Shown here one piece after another: positions 46,232 through 57,322 of a DNA stretch of 64,000 nt. Origin of the DNA: Diphasiastrum complanatum (lineage: Eukaryota; Streptophyta; Lycopodiopsida; Lycopodiales; Lycopodiaceae); contig CM055097.1 of NCBI GenBank assembly GCA_029204225.1, forward strand, positions 32,210,802 through 32,274,801, written 5' to 3'. Every line of letters begins with the position of its first letter. Position 1 is the first letter of the stretch. The notes below the pieces were generated by a model that was given only the letters and a program-made list of their open reading frames with translations, was not told where the DNA came from and did no database searches. Made by a program: the position numbers and the translations under genes.

Positions 46232-47053
46232 TGTAGGGTCAAAGATCTTGCGTAGTATAGCCCTCCCACCTGTCAACAAGGGTTAGATCACTAGATAGGT
46301 ACCTAACTATGCATAGATGCCATTTTTAGCTAGTTCCCTACTTTCTTCCTTAACTCTATTCACCACTAACACTACTCTCCTTTAACTCTACTCCTCTACA
46401 CTAACATTCATCATGCTTTTGGGTGAAGGGAAAGGATAGACAAGAAGAGGAAGAGAGAAGAGAAGAGAGAAAGAGAGAGAGATGAGATGGAGGTTAGCTC
46501 AAATGCTCAATGTCATTGCTTATGGAAAAACCTTAACTAATCACAAACAAAAAGCATGGAAAAAATGGAAATAACAAACAAACACAACAATAGCATAAGC
46601 AAGATTGATTAGCAAATGATGATGCTTGAGCTCTCAAAATAGTAGAGTCTCCTCCTCTCTATTAAGCATGCAAATAGTGTACAAATGGTGTCTTTTTATA
46701 AAATGGGGAAGGCCCTTGCCCCTCAATCCTATTGGCTAATATTCATATTGATTCTATCCATTCATCTTGGACCCAACTTGATCCAAGGGTCCACAAAAAG
46801 TACATTGAAAATCACAAGATTCATGTGAGTCCAAAATTGGACCCAACTCTAAAAAGTAAACTCTAAGTTTAAAACTGATTTTGGGCCTCAAGTTTTATTT
46901 AATTACAAAGGCCCAAGTCTATTTTATTTTATTTACACTTTGGCTTGCGTGCTCATTGGGCCATGGGCTTATACGTGTAAGATGTCATGCCTTTGCAACA
47001 CATTTTATTGGACGATTTTATTTATTTACACTTTGTTGGGAATACTCCCAACA
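46232..47053 (-). repeat. 5' LTR of family B
   Basis: 822 bp, partner of 34340-35162. Element-strand promoter words are CCAATAGGATTGAGGGGCAA (from 46735) and TTTTATAAAAAGA (about 46704-46692), a well spaced CCAAT-TATA pair. Confidence 0.95.
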
Positions 47054-47370
47054 ATACTGAATCAATATTATCTTCTTATTGCGTTCAGCTTCATCTCAGA
47101 ATGTATGCGTTTTTGTAGTTTTTTCCGACTAATTATTTAATGCTTAATGTTTGGCTACGTAATCACTATAGTACTAATGATTTCAAAGTTAGTTACTATA
47201 AGATCGAACATGATCTCTATCACTATTATTTTGTTCGAAATTGATACGTAGTCATGCATATAGAAAGAGAGATAATTTATTCTGCTGTGCATGATAAATT
47301 TTAATTCTTATCGTTTGAATTCTTTTTATTCAATTCTATTCGACCTATCTTTACACACCTCTTTCCAACA
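47054..47370 (-). repeat. LTR X, inverted copy, outer part
   Basis: Starts TGTTGGAAAGAGGTG at 47370 on the minus strand. It follows the plus copy (31364-31700) through ATAAATTATC and GGCTACGTAATCA-type words to the ATACT insertion site. The first five bases (47054-47058) are the right target duplication. Confidence 0.85.
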
Positions 47371-47954
47371 TTCTGAATAGGGTTGGAAAATAGCGGTTCG
47401 ACTTCAATAGGGCCCTCAACCGGTTCATGACCTACGCGACTAAAGTAACTCACATTACTCTACAAAACAACTGAAATATTGCAACTATCAAGGTACATTA
47501 TCAATGCTGATGAATGCAAGTTTTGTTCGACAAGTGCTATGCAGTTCTCACTCTCTGTAACGTTTGTTTATTTCCTTGTTTCTCTTCACCTATTTTGTGT
47601 GATTGATTTTTGCTTGAGGAATAGCTATTGCACGAGAGTCTTCTGTAGAGCATCTCCAAAACACATTTTTCATTCATCTATCCATCTTCAGATTCCCTTG
47701 TGCAGCAGTTTCGGATTTTTGAGACATATGAGAAATCCATGTCAAATTAGAGTTAATTCCTACATCTCATTGCCATATTATTTTTTGGGTCAACTACAAC
47801 AAGATCGAAACAAATTTAGTTGAAATTTGTTCAATCTTTAGTCCATTCGCATGTTCAATGAGTTTCAACTACGTGTTCCACGCGCCGATCCAATCCTGAG
47901 CATGAACAGTTACCAGCAACAACATCCCCACCAACAGATTTTTTTGGGGGGGGG

Positions 47955-48037
<83 letters not shown>

Positions 48038-48960
48038 TATGCTTGGATCCACTGGAGCAGTTACGTTGCCTGCAACAACATCAGCATGTTCGACAGCCAA
48101 GGTCACAAGTCAAATATGAAAAGACTAAAGAAGGCAGATGGGTAATCCGAAGAAACTCAATCAGAAGAAGTATTCCAGTCATGATGAAGATCCTTCAGAA
48201 AGGAAAACACAAGCATTGGAAAACTAGTCTCCTTCTTCAACCAACCTCTTGCCATACTTCTGTGCCCATTCTCATGTCTATCATCTACACCATCTACCGT
48301 TGTCACCACCACCCTTCCTTTCATCTGTTTGTTTATCATCAGTTTATTGTTCTTATGAGAAATTCCCAGTTTTTGATAGTCTTACCGAAGCAGCTGATAG
48401 ATCATTGCAAGTGTCTTGCGGAGACCAACTACCACCTATATTGGTTGTTCAGCCGAAAAAGACCTACAAAAGCAGGCAAAGCAGCTAGAAGAAATAAAGA
48501 GAAAGATCCAAGAAGTTGAGGAGGAAAGGACGGAAACTTAAGCAACAGATGAGTCAGATCAATCTTGATCAAAAGTGACTCTCTGGAGCAATGATAGTTG
48601 GACAAAAAAGTCACATAAAATATAGTGCAATTTTCAAGGTACTTATACATGTTAAGAAAAGGGGTCTTAAAAAATAAATGAAAAAAATAATGATACAAAA
48701 TTTCAATAACTTTTAAGTGTTCGTCTTGTCTTGTCGTTCTGATGACTTTTTGTTTTTACTCGACTGAAATCCGAGCTCAAACAATGAAGTTATGTACAAT
48801 CACAAAATGAGAATAAAATGAAATAAACAACTTAAAAAAAGGGATTAAAGAAAAGTCAAAAATTGAATTCAACAAATTTTTGGAATCCACAAAACATTCT
48901 TGTGCTCGTAAAAGAATACAATGAGCTGTCTAAATTTTTAAAAAATTATGACAATTTTTT
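47371..48960. other. No recognised gene; contains G-run and (GA)n
   Basis: A 222-codon frame at 47851-48519 is mostly a translated GA repeat with changing neighbours and no domain. I do not call it a gene. The rest is AT-rich without recognisable features. Confidence 0.45.
47946..48033 (+). repeat. G-run plus (GA)n microsatellite
   Basis: Twelve G followed by about 76 bp of GA. It lies outside any recognised LTR. Confidence 0.97.
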
Positions 48961-49049
48961 TTCTGCCGCTCTTTGGTGCATTCAGATGCTCGTCACATAT
49001 TTTTGAGAGACTGTAAAATAAATTGGAAAAAACCGGAGAAAACAATTTT

Positions 49050-49480
49050 TTACGAGCACGGAGTAGAGCAGAGGAGAGGGAAAAGATATTTCACAGAGTA
49101 TTCTCTGACAGAATATCCAAAGAAGATTCCGTGGTGGGCGGATTGGCACAGGAGCTCTCTGGCCGCACGGAAGAGGGGGAAAGAGATAGCGTGAGCAAGA
49201 GAGAGAGAACAGAGCCGTCGGGCGTGACGGGGCGTCGGACGTGAGAGAAGGGGGGGGGGGGGGAGAGAGGGCATCGGCGGATGTGAGAGAAGGGGGGCCG
49301 TCGGAAGAGGGGGTGGCTATGTAGAAGGAGAGAGATAGGGAGGAGGGCACCACGCGTGAGAGGGTAAGTGACGGGGTGGGCCCGAGGGGGGTACGTCCAA
49401 AGAGAGAGGAAGGGGGCCGGTTGAAAGCAGCAGGCAGAGGGGAAGAGAGAGAGGGGGCCTTAGGTTTAGGGTAGTATTTT
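49050..49480 (+). repeat. Purine-rich, GGCGTCGGACGTGAGAGAAG tandem-like tract
   Basis: Strongly purine-biased plus strand. GCGTCGGACGTGAGAGAAGG at 49232 and GGCATCGGCGGATGTGAGAG at 49269 with AAGGGGGG after each look like two or three diverged copies of a ~38-bp unit. Open frames here on either strand are by-products of the composition. Confidence 0.6.
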
Positions 49481-49499
49481 TTTTTAAATAGGTCCAAAA

Positions 49500-50640
49500 G
49501 TTAGGGTTAAATTTGGCAAGGTGTTTTTTTAGGTTTTTGACATTTTTTTTTATGACCTAGTCTGCGAGGATAGGGTTAGGGCTCTGCGAGAGTAGGGTTA
49601 GGTCATTTCTTCTTTTTATTAAATTTGAACCTGCGAAATCTTAAAATGAAGAAACTGAAAAAATCTTTACAAAGAAACAAAACTTCAAGTTCGAAGAATT
49701 GAAGTGCTTCTCTCTCACTTGAAAAAAATCCAAAAGAAAATTTTCAAAAATTTGGCTAGTCTGACCCATCTCTTGATCAATGATTAAAGGTGATTTAATA
49801 GGTCAAATTAACAACAGAATAGGGCTGAAATTTTTGAAAGAAGAAAATTAGCAAAACTAGAGCTAGGAAACAAGATTTGTCATAATTTTTGTAATACTAA
49901 TTCAAATGACCTGCCATATAGATCAGATCAAAGCTAAGACAATGCTCTAAAAACTTATGTAAAGAAAATTAAGATTAAAACTCAAACCAAATCTAAGAAA
50001 TTCAAACAAAGTGAAAGAAAATTTTTAATCACCTATTTTGATAGCTTTTGGGAAAAGTGCAATAACTTTTGCATCTTATTCAAATGCTTTGCAAATTGGT
50101 GCAAATGAAAGCTAACACAAAGCTTTACAAATTGAATCAAATTAGAAATTAAAAACGAAATTGAATGTCAAAATGTGTCTGAACAGACCTGAAAAATTTC
50201 AAAATTAAAAATTAGCAAAAGGAAAGCTACAAATGCAATAAACTTATCAAATCTAATAAAATTCACATAGAATCATCATGAATTTAGGATCTATGCTCTG
50301 ATACCAAGAAATCTCAAGTGCCAAATCCCAAACTAATAGCAATAGCAATGAAGTAAAGCTAGAAGCAAGAAGATAACAAGACATTCATGATAGCATATCA
50401 ATAGAAAGCTAAAAACAATGAGATCACAATGGAATTGCATTAGCAATGAAAAAAAGAGTACAATCAATGGAAATGAAGCATTGATTCATGTGGATAGGGC
50501 ACAAGAGGAGCAAACGTCGTGCTTAAAAAGTAAGGTGATCCACATGAATTCTGCTGAGATACGTTATTTCCCATGATGATCAGAACTTTAAAGGATATTG
50601 CAATCGATCGACAAGGTCCAACATATAGTACATTATTCAA
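49500..50640 (-). mobile_element. LTR-element fragment with initiator Met primer site
   Basis: Minus strand TTGGTATCAGAGC at 50307-50295. The LTR would lie to its right (50308 to about 50560), and the leader to its left. Words CTGCGAGGATAGGGTTAGGG and CTGCGAGAGTAGGGTTAGG at 49563-49605 resemble the family B leader motif. No gag or pol was recognised and no second LTR. Confidence 0.45.
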
Positions 50641-51095
50641 AAAAAAAATATCTTAGATCACCTAATCAAAACTGAACTGCTTGGTCAAAAGGCACTTTTC
50701 TTGGCTATTCGTAGGGACTCGGGAGTATGGAAGAACTGGTACAACGAAATATAATCTCAGTACGATGACGGACACAGTTCTGACTTCTACATCTATTAAC
50801 TTTCTCCAGAAGTTGATTATGAATAGAAGGTGACGATGCTGCATAAACGTCGATGAAGCCAAAGGTTCCCACAAATAAGGATTTAGCAAACAATGCTGCT
50901 TAACAACATCTAATTCATTGCTACTGGCTTCCATCAAATAAGTTATCAGTGCTACATTGATTTATTTCTTCTTGAGTGGCATTCGATATAAAATGTTTCC
51001 TGAGAAACCTTCTGCTTGTTAATGTGATGGTGCTGCCTACTATACTCACAGAACTCGCCTAATTTTCGGATGTATGAGGGCTTTCGATCTTAATA
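50641..51095. other. Unassigned, downstream of the unknown locus
   Basis: A 91-codon frame on the minus strand (50937-50662) starts MMEASSNELDVVKQHCL but has no recognisable domain and an equally open competing frame. It could be a further exon of the locus at 51096-51961 or chance. Confidence 0.3.
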
Positions 51096-51961
51096 TTACC
51101 GATCAGAGGCATTTGGGTTTCTAGTTAGCGTTTGACGAAGTTGCCAAGTGACCCTGCAACGCGGTATGAAAAGCTCTGTTGGTCCTTTTCCTTTAACGAT
51201 CTCATCCGCCAGTTGCTGCATGATTCTATTACATTTATCCGAGAAAAATGCTGCTGGCTTTTCTATTGCATCAGCTTCTTTTGGAGACACTTCCTGGACA
51301 CTACAGAAAACAATGTTCATCATAATCATCCCTACGTCAGCGTCAATTTTAATGAAAACATCGTTTTATTCTAATTTTTGGTTATAAGAATATTTCATTG
51401 GCAGTTCTAGATATCTGTAGCAACAGAGCTCTTAGTTTTCATGATTTTTACCTGAAGATTGTTTCCTTTTCCCTGCTATTTACAGAGTTAGCAAAATTCT
51501 CAAAAACATCTTGGGGAGAGTTCTCGAAGTTTGGATATGGCAGCTTAGCTCTGAATTCCACGACGACATTCCACTTGCCATGCCTGTAATATTTATATTC
51601 TAGCCAGCCAGGAAACTCAGCAGACTGAGTTGCATACGAACCAAGGTGATTCATTATCTTCTCAAGAGGTATATGGCCAGAAAAGTCCCGCCGATTCTTC
51701 ACATATACAAGTTTATACTTGCAACATGAATCCTTATAACAAGTTGTTCCTGCTGCTTCTATGGATGCATGCTTGATCGAGGTAGCAATACGCTTCCGGT
51801 GAGCCAATTCTATCGCGCAGCTTCTGCTCGACATATTTCGGATCACATGCTAGAGTCCTGTACAACTGTGTCTGTCTGTGATCGAGGTAAGCACTAGCAT
51901 GAGCCTCTAGGCTTGAAGTGGGATCAGAAGCGTTGACGGAAAACCGTAGATGAGGCTTCAT
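51096..51961 (-). CDS. Unrecognised gene-like locus, possibly frameshifted
   Basis: Three well-composed stretches follow each other on the minus strand. The first starts at the ATG at 51961 (MKPHLRFSVNASDPTSSLEA, then CDPKYVEQKLRDRIGSPEAY) and closes at 51734. The second is in another frame (51846-51448; CCKYKLVYVKNRRDFSGHIP, FPGWLEYKYYRHGKWNVVVE, FRAKLPYPNFENSPQDVFEN). The third (from 51312, after an acceptor-like TGTAGTGTCCAG; SPKEADAIEKPAAFFSDKCN, RIMQQLADEIVKGKGPTELF) stops at 51096. An intron of about 150 bp between the second and third fits (weak donor TCT|GTAAAT near 51467). The first two need a frameshift or a small intron. I do not recognise the protein. It could be a young pseudogene or a gene with a sequence error. 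Confidence 0.4.
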
Positions 51962-52017
51962 AGCACTGGTTACATCGAGTAGAGATTCTCTAATCAAAAC
52001 AGCCCGTGCGCTCGTTC

Positions 52018-52060
52018 ACACGGGCGCGCGCGCGCGCGAGCGAGAGAGAGAGAGAGAGAC
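52018..52060. repeat. (CG)n(AG)n microsatellite
   Basis: CGGGCGCGCGCGCGCGCGAG followed by GCGAGAGAGAGAGAGAGAGA-type repeat, 60-100 bases upstream of the ATG of the unknown locus on the minus strand, so it may lie in its leader or promoter. Confidence 0.9.
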
Positions 52061-52199
52061 GTTTATTGTGGGCGCTCTAAGTCGGTTATTGGCAAGGGCC
52101 ACCTTTGGCCCCGTACCAATAAGCCATTGACATATGTCTTGGCATAGATGTGTCCGTGCATGGACGTACAATATGTCCTTGTCGCGGTCGGGTCCGGTG

Positions 52200-52450
52200 G
52201 CCGGCCACCACTAGTCCGGGGCCACTTTTTCAGTGGGCACCGACTTTAGCGGGCCCCTCCATGTGTGGCTCTCGCTGGCCCTTGAGCCTGGGACCACCTT
52301 TTCGTCGGGCACCAAGAGGGGTGGGTTGGGGGTTGCGAGACCCACTCTTTTTTAATGAGCACCAGAGTTTTCGTGGGCACCTGGTCGAGTGGGTCCCAGT
52401 GGGACCCGGCCCTGGAAGCACTTTTTGACGGGCACCGCAGATTTTGGGAA
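52200..52450. repeat. Diverged CCACTTTTTC-GGGCACC repeat, GC-rich
   Basis: CCACTTTTTCAGTGGGCACC at 52222, CCACCTTTTCGTCGGGCACC at 52292, CCACTCTTTTTTAATGAGCA at 52341 and GCACTTTTTGACGGGCACCG at 52419, with GGGCCC, GGGACC and GGGTCCC words between. There is no coding sense. Confidence 0.6.
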
Positions 52451-52999
52451 AGCGTAGCACACCCTTCACGCTCACATGTGCATATGACATTGATGGCACT
52501 TTCATTATTTATGCAAGCATATTTTTTTCTCCCAAGTGATTATGAGATAAACGGAGCCATGCCACATGGAGAGCAATAAGGGAGGAGGCTAGATACAAGC
52601 CAGGCAGGGCGGGCAGACCTGGCGGGCAGCAGCATCGAGGCACCTAGGACATGCGTCAGTAGCTGAAGTCCGTCGCGGCCAAACATGGACTAGTTATTTT
52701 AAGTTATTTGCAACCAAATAAATGCTTTGATTTTTCATACATATGTGACAAGTTACCAAATCACAAGAAGACATTGAATGTTGAGAATAGAGTGATGGAT
52801 TCTTCCTTTATGACATTCCACGAAATGAGTCCACTATATAGTATGAATAAATAGCTCCACGAAATGAGTCCACTAAATACTATGAGGAAATAGATGGAAG
52901 TTGACATCAAAAAATCGACATCTCCACTCCTCCCAATCAAAACCAATGATGAATTTTGAATGCCATTGTAGCATAGTATTTCGGTTAGAAGCTTGAATA
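52451..52999. other. No recognised gene
   Basis: Contains a short near-duplicate, CACGAAATGAGTCCACTATA at 52818 and CACGAAATGAGTCCACTAAA at 52858 (40 bp apart). Otherwise nothing was recognised. Confidence 0.5.
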
Positions 53000-53070
53000 T
53001 ACTATAGAAATCTTTTCAAAGCCTTCTAGACTAGACACAAATTGGACTATCACTTTTAGTTGAAGATTTT

Positions 53071-53454
53071 GTGAATCTGTCAATTGAGGAGCATTTCTTG
53101 TTCTGGGGATCAATAAGGACCAAGAATAATGTAAATCTAGTAGCTCTGGGAATTTGGATTCCTTTTCTCCAGTGTGAATTAGAATTTCAAGAATTTGAGG
53201 ATTCTAAGGGAAAAGAAGTGGCAAGACTGATAATCCATCTATGGAACCATCTTTGTTTTGCAATTGGATTTGGATCTTGCAAAGTAATGCAGATAGAAGG
53301 TGTTCCATACATGAATCTAGTAATTTGGATTCTTTTCAGTTATAGAGTATTTCTCTATAATGACAGTAACAACCAAGAGAGTTCTAACTTGTTAAAAGAA
53401 TTAAGTTCTTTTTACCGATTGTGGAATAGATATTGGATATCTAGGACAGTATGA
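53071..53454 (+). pseudogene. Unidentified 127-codon open frame
   Basis: The longest frame in the C-poor region: starts MNLSIEEHFLFWGSIRTKNN, includes WIPFLQCELEFQEFEDSKGK and ends YRLWNRYWISRTV. It is Trp- and Phe-rich but no domain was recognised. Given the decayed context it is more likely leftover element coding sequence than a gene. Confidence 0.2.
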
Positions 53455-56400
53455 GATTCGGTTTTTGTTGAAATCTATGTTTCTTTTGGGCTAGTGATAC
53501 ATTCCATTGTACTGGGATGATACATTCTGTTTGTCCATGTTGGATACAATATGAAATGATATTCTTTGAGTAACACTAAAGAAGCATGAGAGATTTCAAT
53601 TGTTAGGATTATCTCCTAGAATTGTTTGTGAATTTGATCCTATATCTAGGCATAGGATAGCCAAATCGTCTTTTTTGACTTTTTGGGCAAAACAGATATG
53701 GATGCAGAGGATTCTTGGAGGAAAAGCTAGTGGTATGGGACATCAGTGATTCTAAAGGGGATTTCTTGGGTAGAATGATCTGTAGACCGATGGTTAGGGA
53801 TTGTTGTAATGGTAATACTAACAGAGTCCATTGGTTTTTGTTAATGGTATTTTGAGAATTATGAGATACAGATCGATCTCTAAATGGTATCTCATTAATT
53901 ACAAAATATGGAAGCCCTTAAATCTATTTCTCTATTTTACCTCTACTCTTTAGAAATTTCTTATTACATGACAGTTGGATTGAGATTCATATAATTCCTT
54001 CCAATGTAGAACTCTGTTATGAAGGACTGTTATAATTATATGAAATTGTACTTCCATATAAGATTTTTGAATATGGCTCGGAACTTAGGTTTCCTGAATC
54101 CTAATGTTAGTCTCTATTTGATAGTTGATTATTGAGAGATAATATTTCTATCATTCGAGATAAGATATTCTATGATTCTGAGGAAAAAGTCCTACGGACT
54201 TTTTCGAATCTTTGATATCTTATACGTTGTCTCCTGGAAACTTTTAAATCGAAATTATGGAATTTCTTTTTCAAAAGAGGAGAAGAAAAGATAGGAATAA
54301 GTCTTTTGAGGAATCAGCCAGTTGCATTGATTTTGGAAAAAAATCTTGTATGTGTGCAATGGTAGAACTATCCAGTTTGAAATAGAGGAACTCTCTAAGT
54401 GATTATTTTGAGTAATCTGGAACTAGAGGAGTCTTGGGGTTATTGAGTTGTGAGATATTCATTAATATGGAAAGTAGTGTAAAGATTAAATTAAGATTCG
54501 CTGATTGTTACCAAGTACCATTTTGATGTGGATTGGATCACTGCAATAAAGCTTTAATCTTAACTCTATGTCCAAAGATGTCTGTATGAGTTAGCCTAAT
54601 CTTGGTTTGTACGCTAAGATCTGTTGTAGGCTGATTAGTAGAAGGAATTTTGTTAATAAGAGTTAGATGGTTGGAAAACTTATGATGTGGAGTTATTCAC
54701 TTCAAAGATTTCCCAGATATGTTATTTACTCATGAGAAATAGAGTTCTTTGGTAGTTGAGTTGCAAGATTCTCAGTGAATTATGTGAGTAACATATGTGG
54801 ATTGTGGATATCTGTCAGTTTATAGCCTATGTTTATGTATAGGAACATAGTTGGATAAGTTGCTTATGTACATCTTAATCTTGTGGATCTACTATGTGTT
54901 TCCTATGTACTGAGTTTATATCGTATACTTAAACTAGTCATAGTGCATAGACATATGAACAAGTAATGTGTGGAACAGTTACTTGCAGGTTAACGTCTCT
55001 TTCTGTGGAAAGGATAATTCATTAACTTATTTATGGTTTGGAAGAAGATCTAAATGTGGTGTTATACATGTATAATTGAGATCTGCACCTAGACATTTAA
55101 GAATTCTGAATCATTTATAATTGACTTGAGTAATTGGATTATTCCTGATTAGAAGTTAATTGGATAAATAAGCAACGTGAAGAGAATTCACCGAAAACTG
55201 TTTATTTTGATCTATATTGCTTATAAGTCACATGATTAGTGAGTCAATTGGTTTCATTTATGAGAATTGTGCATAGAATATAGAAGATTCTTGATATAGA
55301 ATATTTCTTGAAGTAGAGATATCCTAAGTTATTGACTATATCCCAGTGAGCTCATATACATACATTGGATGACAGAGTCTAACTAATGTCAAGGATAACC
55401 ACTGAATTCAATTGGAATTCAGCAGAACTTTATAATCTCTAGATGTGGTTCTAGGTGATTGTATAAAGTTTATTATTGCTAAAGACAAATGTTATAATGG
55501 TCTTTAATCACTTGATTGATTGTAGAATTTGGAACTCATAATCTGGTTAAGAATCGAAGTGGACAAATATTCTTGAAATCTAGTAATTTTCCTTGTGGAA
55601 AAGATTTTAGAATGTTTCTTATATTTCCTGAGTGTATGTTGTGCATATACTCCAGTATCTCTAAATGATTATGGGTTTAAAATCCGATAGATTATGATTG
55701 ACAAATCATAAATTGATACTTAAAGGTCATTAGATGATTATATGGAAAATATGATGATTCTTAAGATGATGAGTAATTCTTGATCAATTGGTTGAGTTAA
55801 AATTTAGATATGTTATTTGAACTCTAAATTTGTGTACAAACTTGAGATTGTTTGGATCTCACAGACATTTTTATTAAGTAATTGTTTACTAATGAGAAAT
55901 TTGCTTACCTTTACAGATTGTAGTCAAGGAATGCTTGTGTACTGTTTTTCAGCCTAAAATCTCTGGTTAATTAGGAGCAGTTAAGTCTATCAAGATTGAA
56001 TGGTTGCTATTTTCTGGTATATTAGGGATAGAGCACTTATCTCAGAATAGTATTTGGGGTACTCATGACTGAGTTGAAGTCATTTTTATCTTGATGGATC
56101 TCCTAAGAGATTTTGGTGGGATGAGTTTTGTACCAAGAAGCATTTATGACAGGTCTACAAGTAGTTTGTGGATAGTCTTGGACTTTAGTAGGCAATTTAT
56201 TCGTGCCATCGCTATCTCAGTCAGTGCACTTTCATGTAGTAAGAACAAACTGACATTGATTTTCAGTGTAAGGTGAGGACTCACCCAATGATTCATGTAA
56301 ATTGAGGTACATGAAGGTGATGTTATTAGATTGGAGAGAATCAAACTACTGACTGCACAGCCCTATGGATAGGAATATCGGGTTGGTCAAATTGAGGATA

Positions 56401-56488
56401 ATGATTCATGGGAAGAGTTAAAAGCATACAAATTGGGTTTTTCCTAGTTACTCGTTCTGAGGACAGAACTGGTTTAAGGGAGGAAGAA

Positions 56489-57322
56489 TGTTACGTCCAT
56501 GTCCAGTATAAGGGAGTCAGAATAATTCCTGACGTGGATAGCCGGTCACTCTAGGTTTATATGGTTATTGGTTATGCCTCGTCATTCCGGGCTTGGCCTG
56601 TAAGGTAATTAATAATCATATGAGGGCCCAGACCTATAATTGGACATAGGAGCACATGCATAGTGAATGACTGCTTAATGCAAGAATAGGAGGTCAATAG
56701 CGATCCTAGGGAGAATATTCTCTCTCTCATGAGGAGAATATGTCCATTGGAAACTCGCCCATCCTCCTATTGGAAATTCAGTTTCTTGAGCCAGTTTCTC
56801 CTCCTCTCTCTTAGGTTCTTCGCTATGGCTTGGGGGCTAGGTCCAGGAGGAAACTCCAAGAGGGATCTAGATTTGGATGGGTGGTTTTTCTCCACAGGTG
56901 TCCTTCTGGTTGTTTTGCAACAGGATCTAGTCAGATCTTCATATGGTGATCCTTACACTTGTTGCCATGCTTGTTGGGTGGGTAATCTCGCTTGTAGTTG
57001 CTGGTTCTTCGTTGTTGGCTACACTATGTTCCAGAAGTTGGTCTGATTCAGATGTCACTTCTTCTTCCAGTACGACTTCTTTTATCAAGTTTGGTATTCT
57101 AGATCTCAAGGGACATTTTGTAGAGAGTGATCCTATCTGCCCACGGGGTTGCTGCATGGGACCTATGTTTACTCGTTGCTTTGTTCTGTTCGGTGATGTT
57201 GTGGGATCAGCGCTCTTCATGCAATGGTACCCACATTCTAGCCATAACGTTTAGCTTGATTATGTCATGTTTCTTTGACTCTCTCAGTGTGAGTTCACCA
57301 TTAGTCGTTTGTTGCTAACACA
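56489..57322 (+). repeat. Candidate 3' LTR, single copy
   Basis: TGTTACGTCC directly after the polypurine tract; a possible end at CTAACACA. No partner copy is in the window, so length and end are guesses. Confidence 0.4.

Larger units (their letters stand above)
34340..47053 (-). mobile_element. Nearly complete Ty3/gypsy-type element (family B), 12.7 kb
   Basis: Bounded by 823- and 822-bp LTRs and a 5-bp target duplication. On the minus strand the order is 5' LTR, Asp-type primer site, 1.2 kb leader, gag, protease, reverse transcriptase, RNase H, integrase, a 0.9 kb spacer, a third coding region, and the 3' LTR. The LTRs differ at roughly 25 positions by eye (about 97% identity), mostly transitions, so insertion is fairly recent. 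Integrase downstream of RNase H places it in Ty3/gypsy. The primer type and 3' coding region recall the Athila/Tat branch. Stops and shifts in every frame suggest it is no longer autonomous. Confidence 0.92.
53000..57322 (+). mobile_element. Heavily decayed LTR element, probably gypsy, with 3' LTR
   Basis: 53000-56480 is C-poor on the plus strand and full of stops, without a readable domain for most of its length. At its end, VGQIEDNDSWEELKAY (about 56375) and an EDRT-like stretch recall the chromodomain tail of gypsy pol. This is followed by the purine run AAGGGAGGAAGAA (56476-56488) and TGTTACGTCC at 56489, a polypurine tract and LTR start. The LTR may end at AACACA (57322). No 5' LTR or primer site was found, so the left limit is arbitrary. 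Confidence 0.4.

Noticed and set aside
47851-48519. A 222-codon open frame
   Set aside because: Its open length depends on a translated GA microsatellite; flanking residues show no domain and competing frames are also open.
49050-49497. 171-codon Ser/Pro/Leu-rich minus-strand frame
   Set aside because: It is the complement of a purine-rich tract; all frames there are open because of composition.
49563-49605. Telomere-like TAGGGTTAGGG words
   Set aside because: Only two short imperfect copies inside an LTR-element leader; plant telomere repeats would be TTTAGGG in longer runs.
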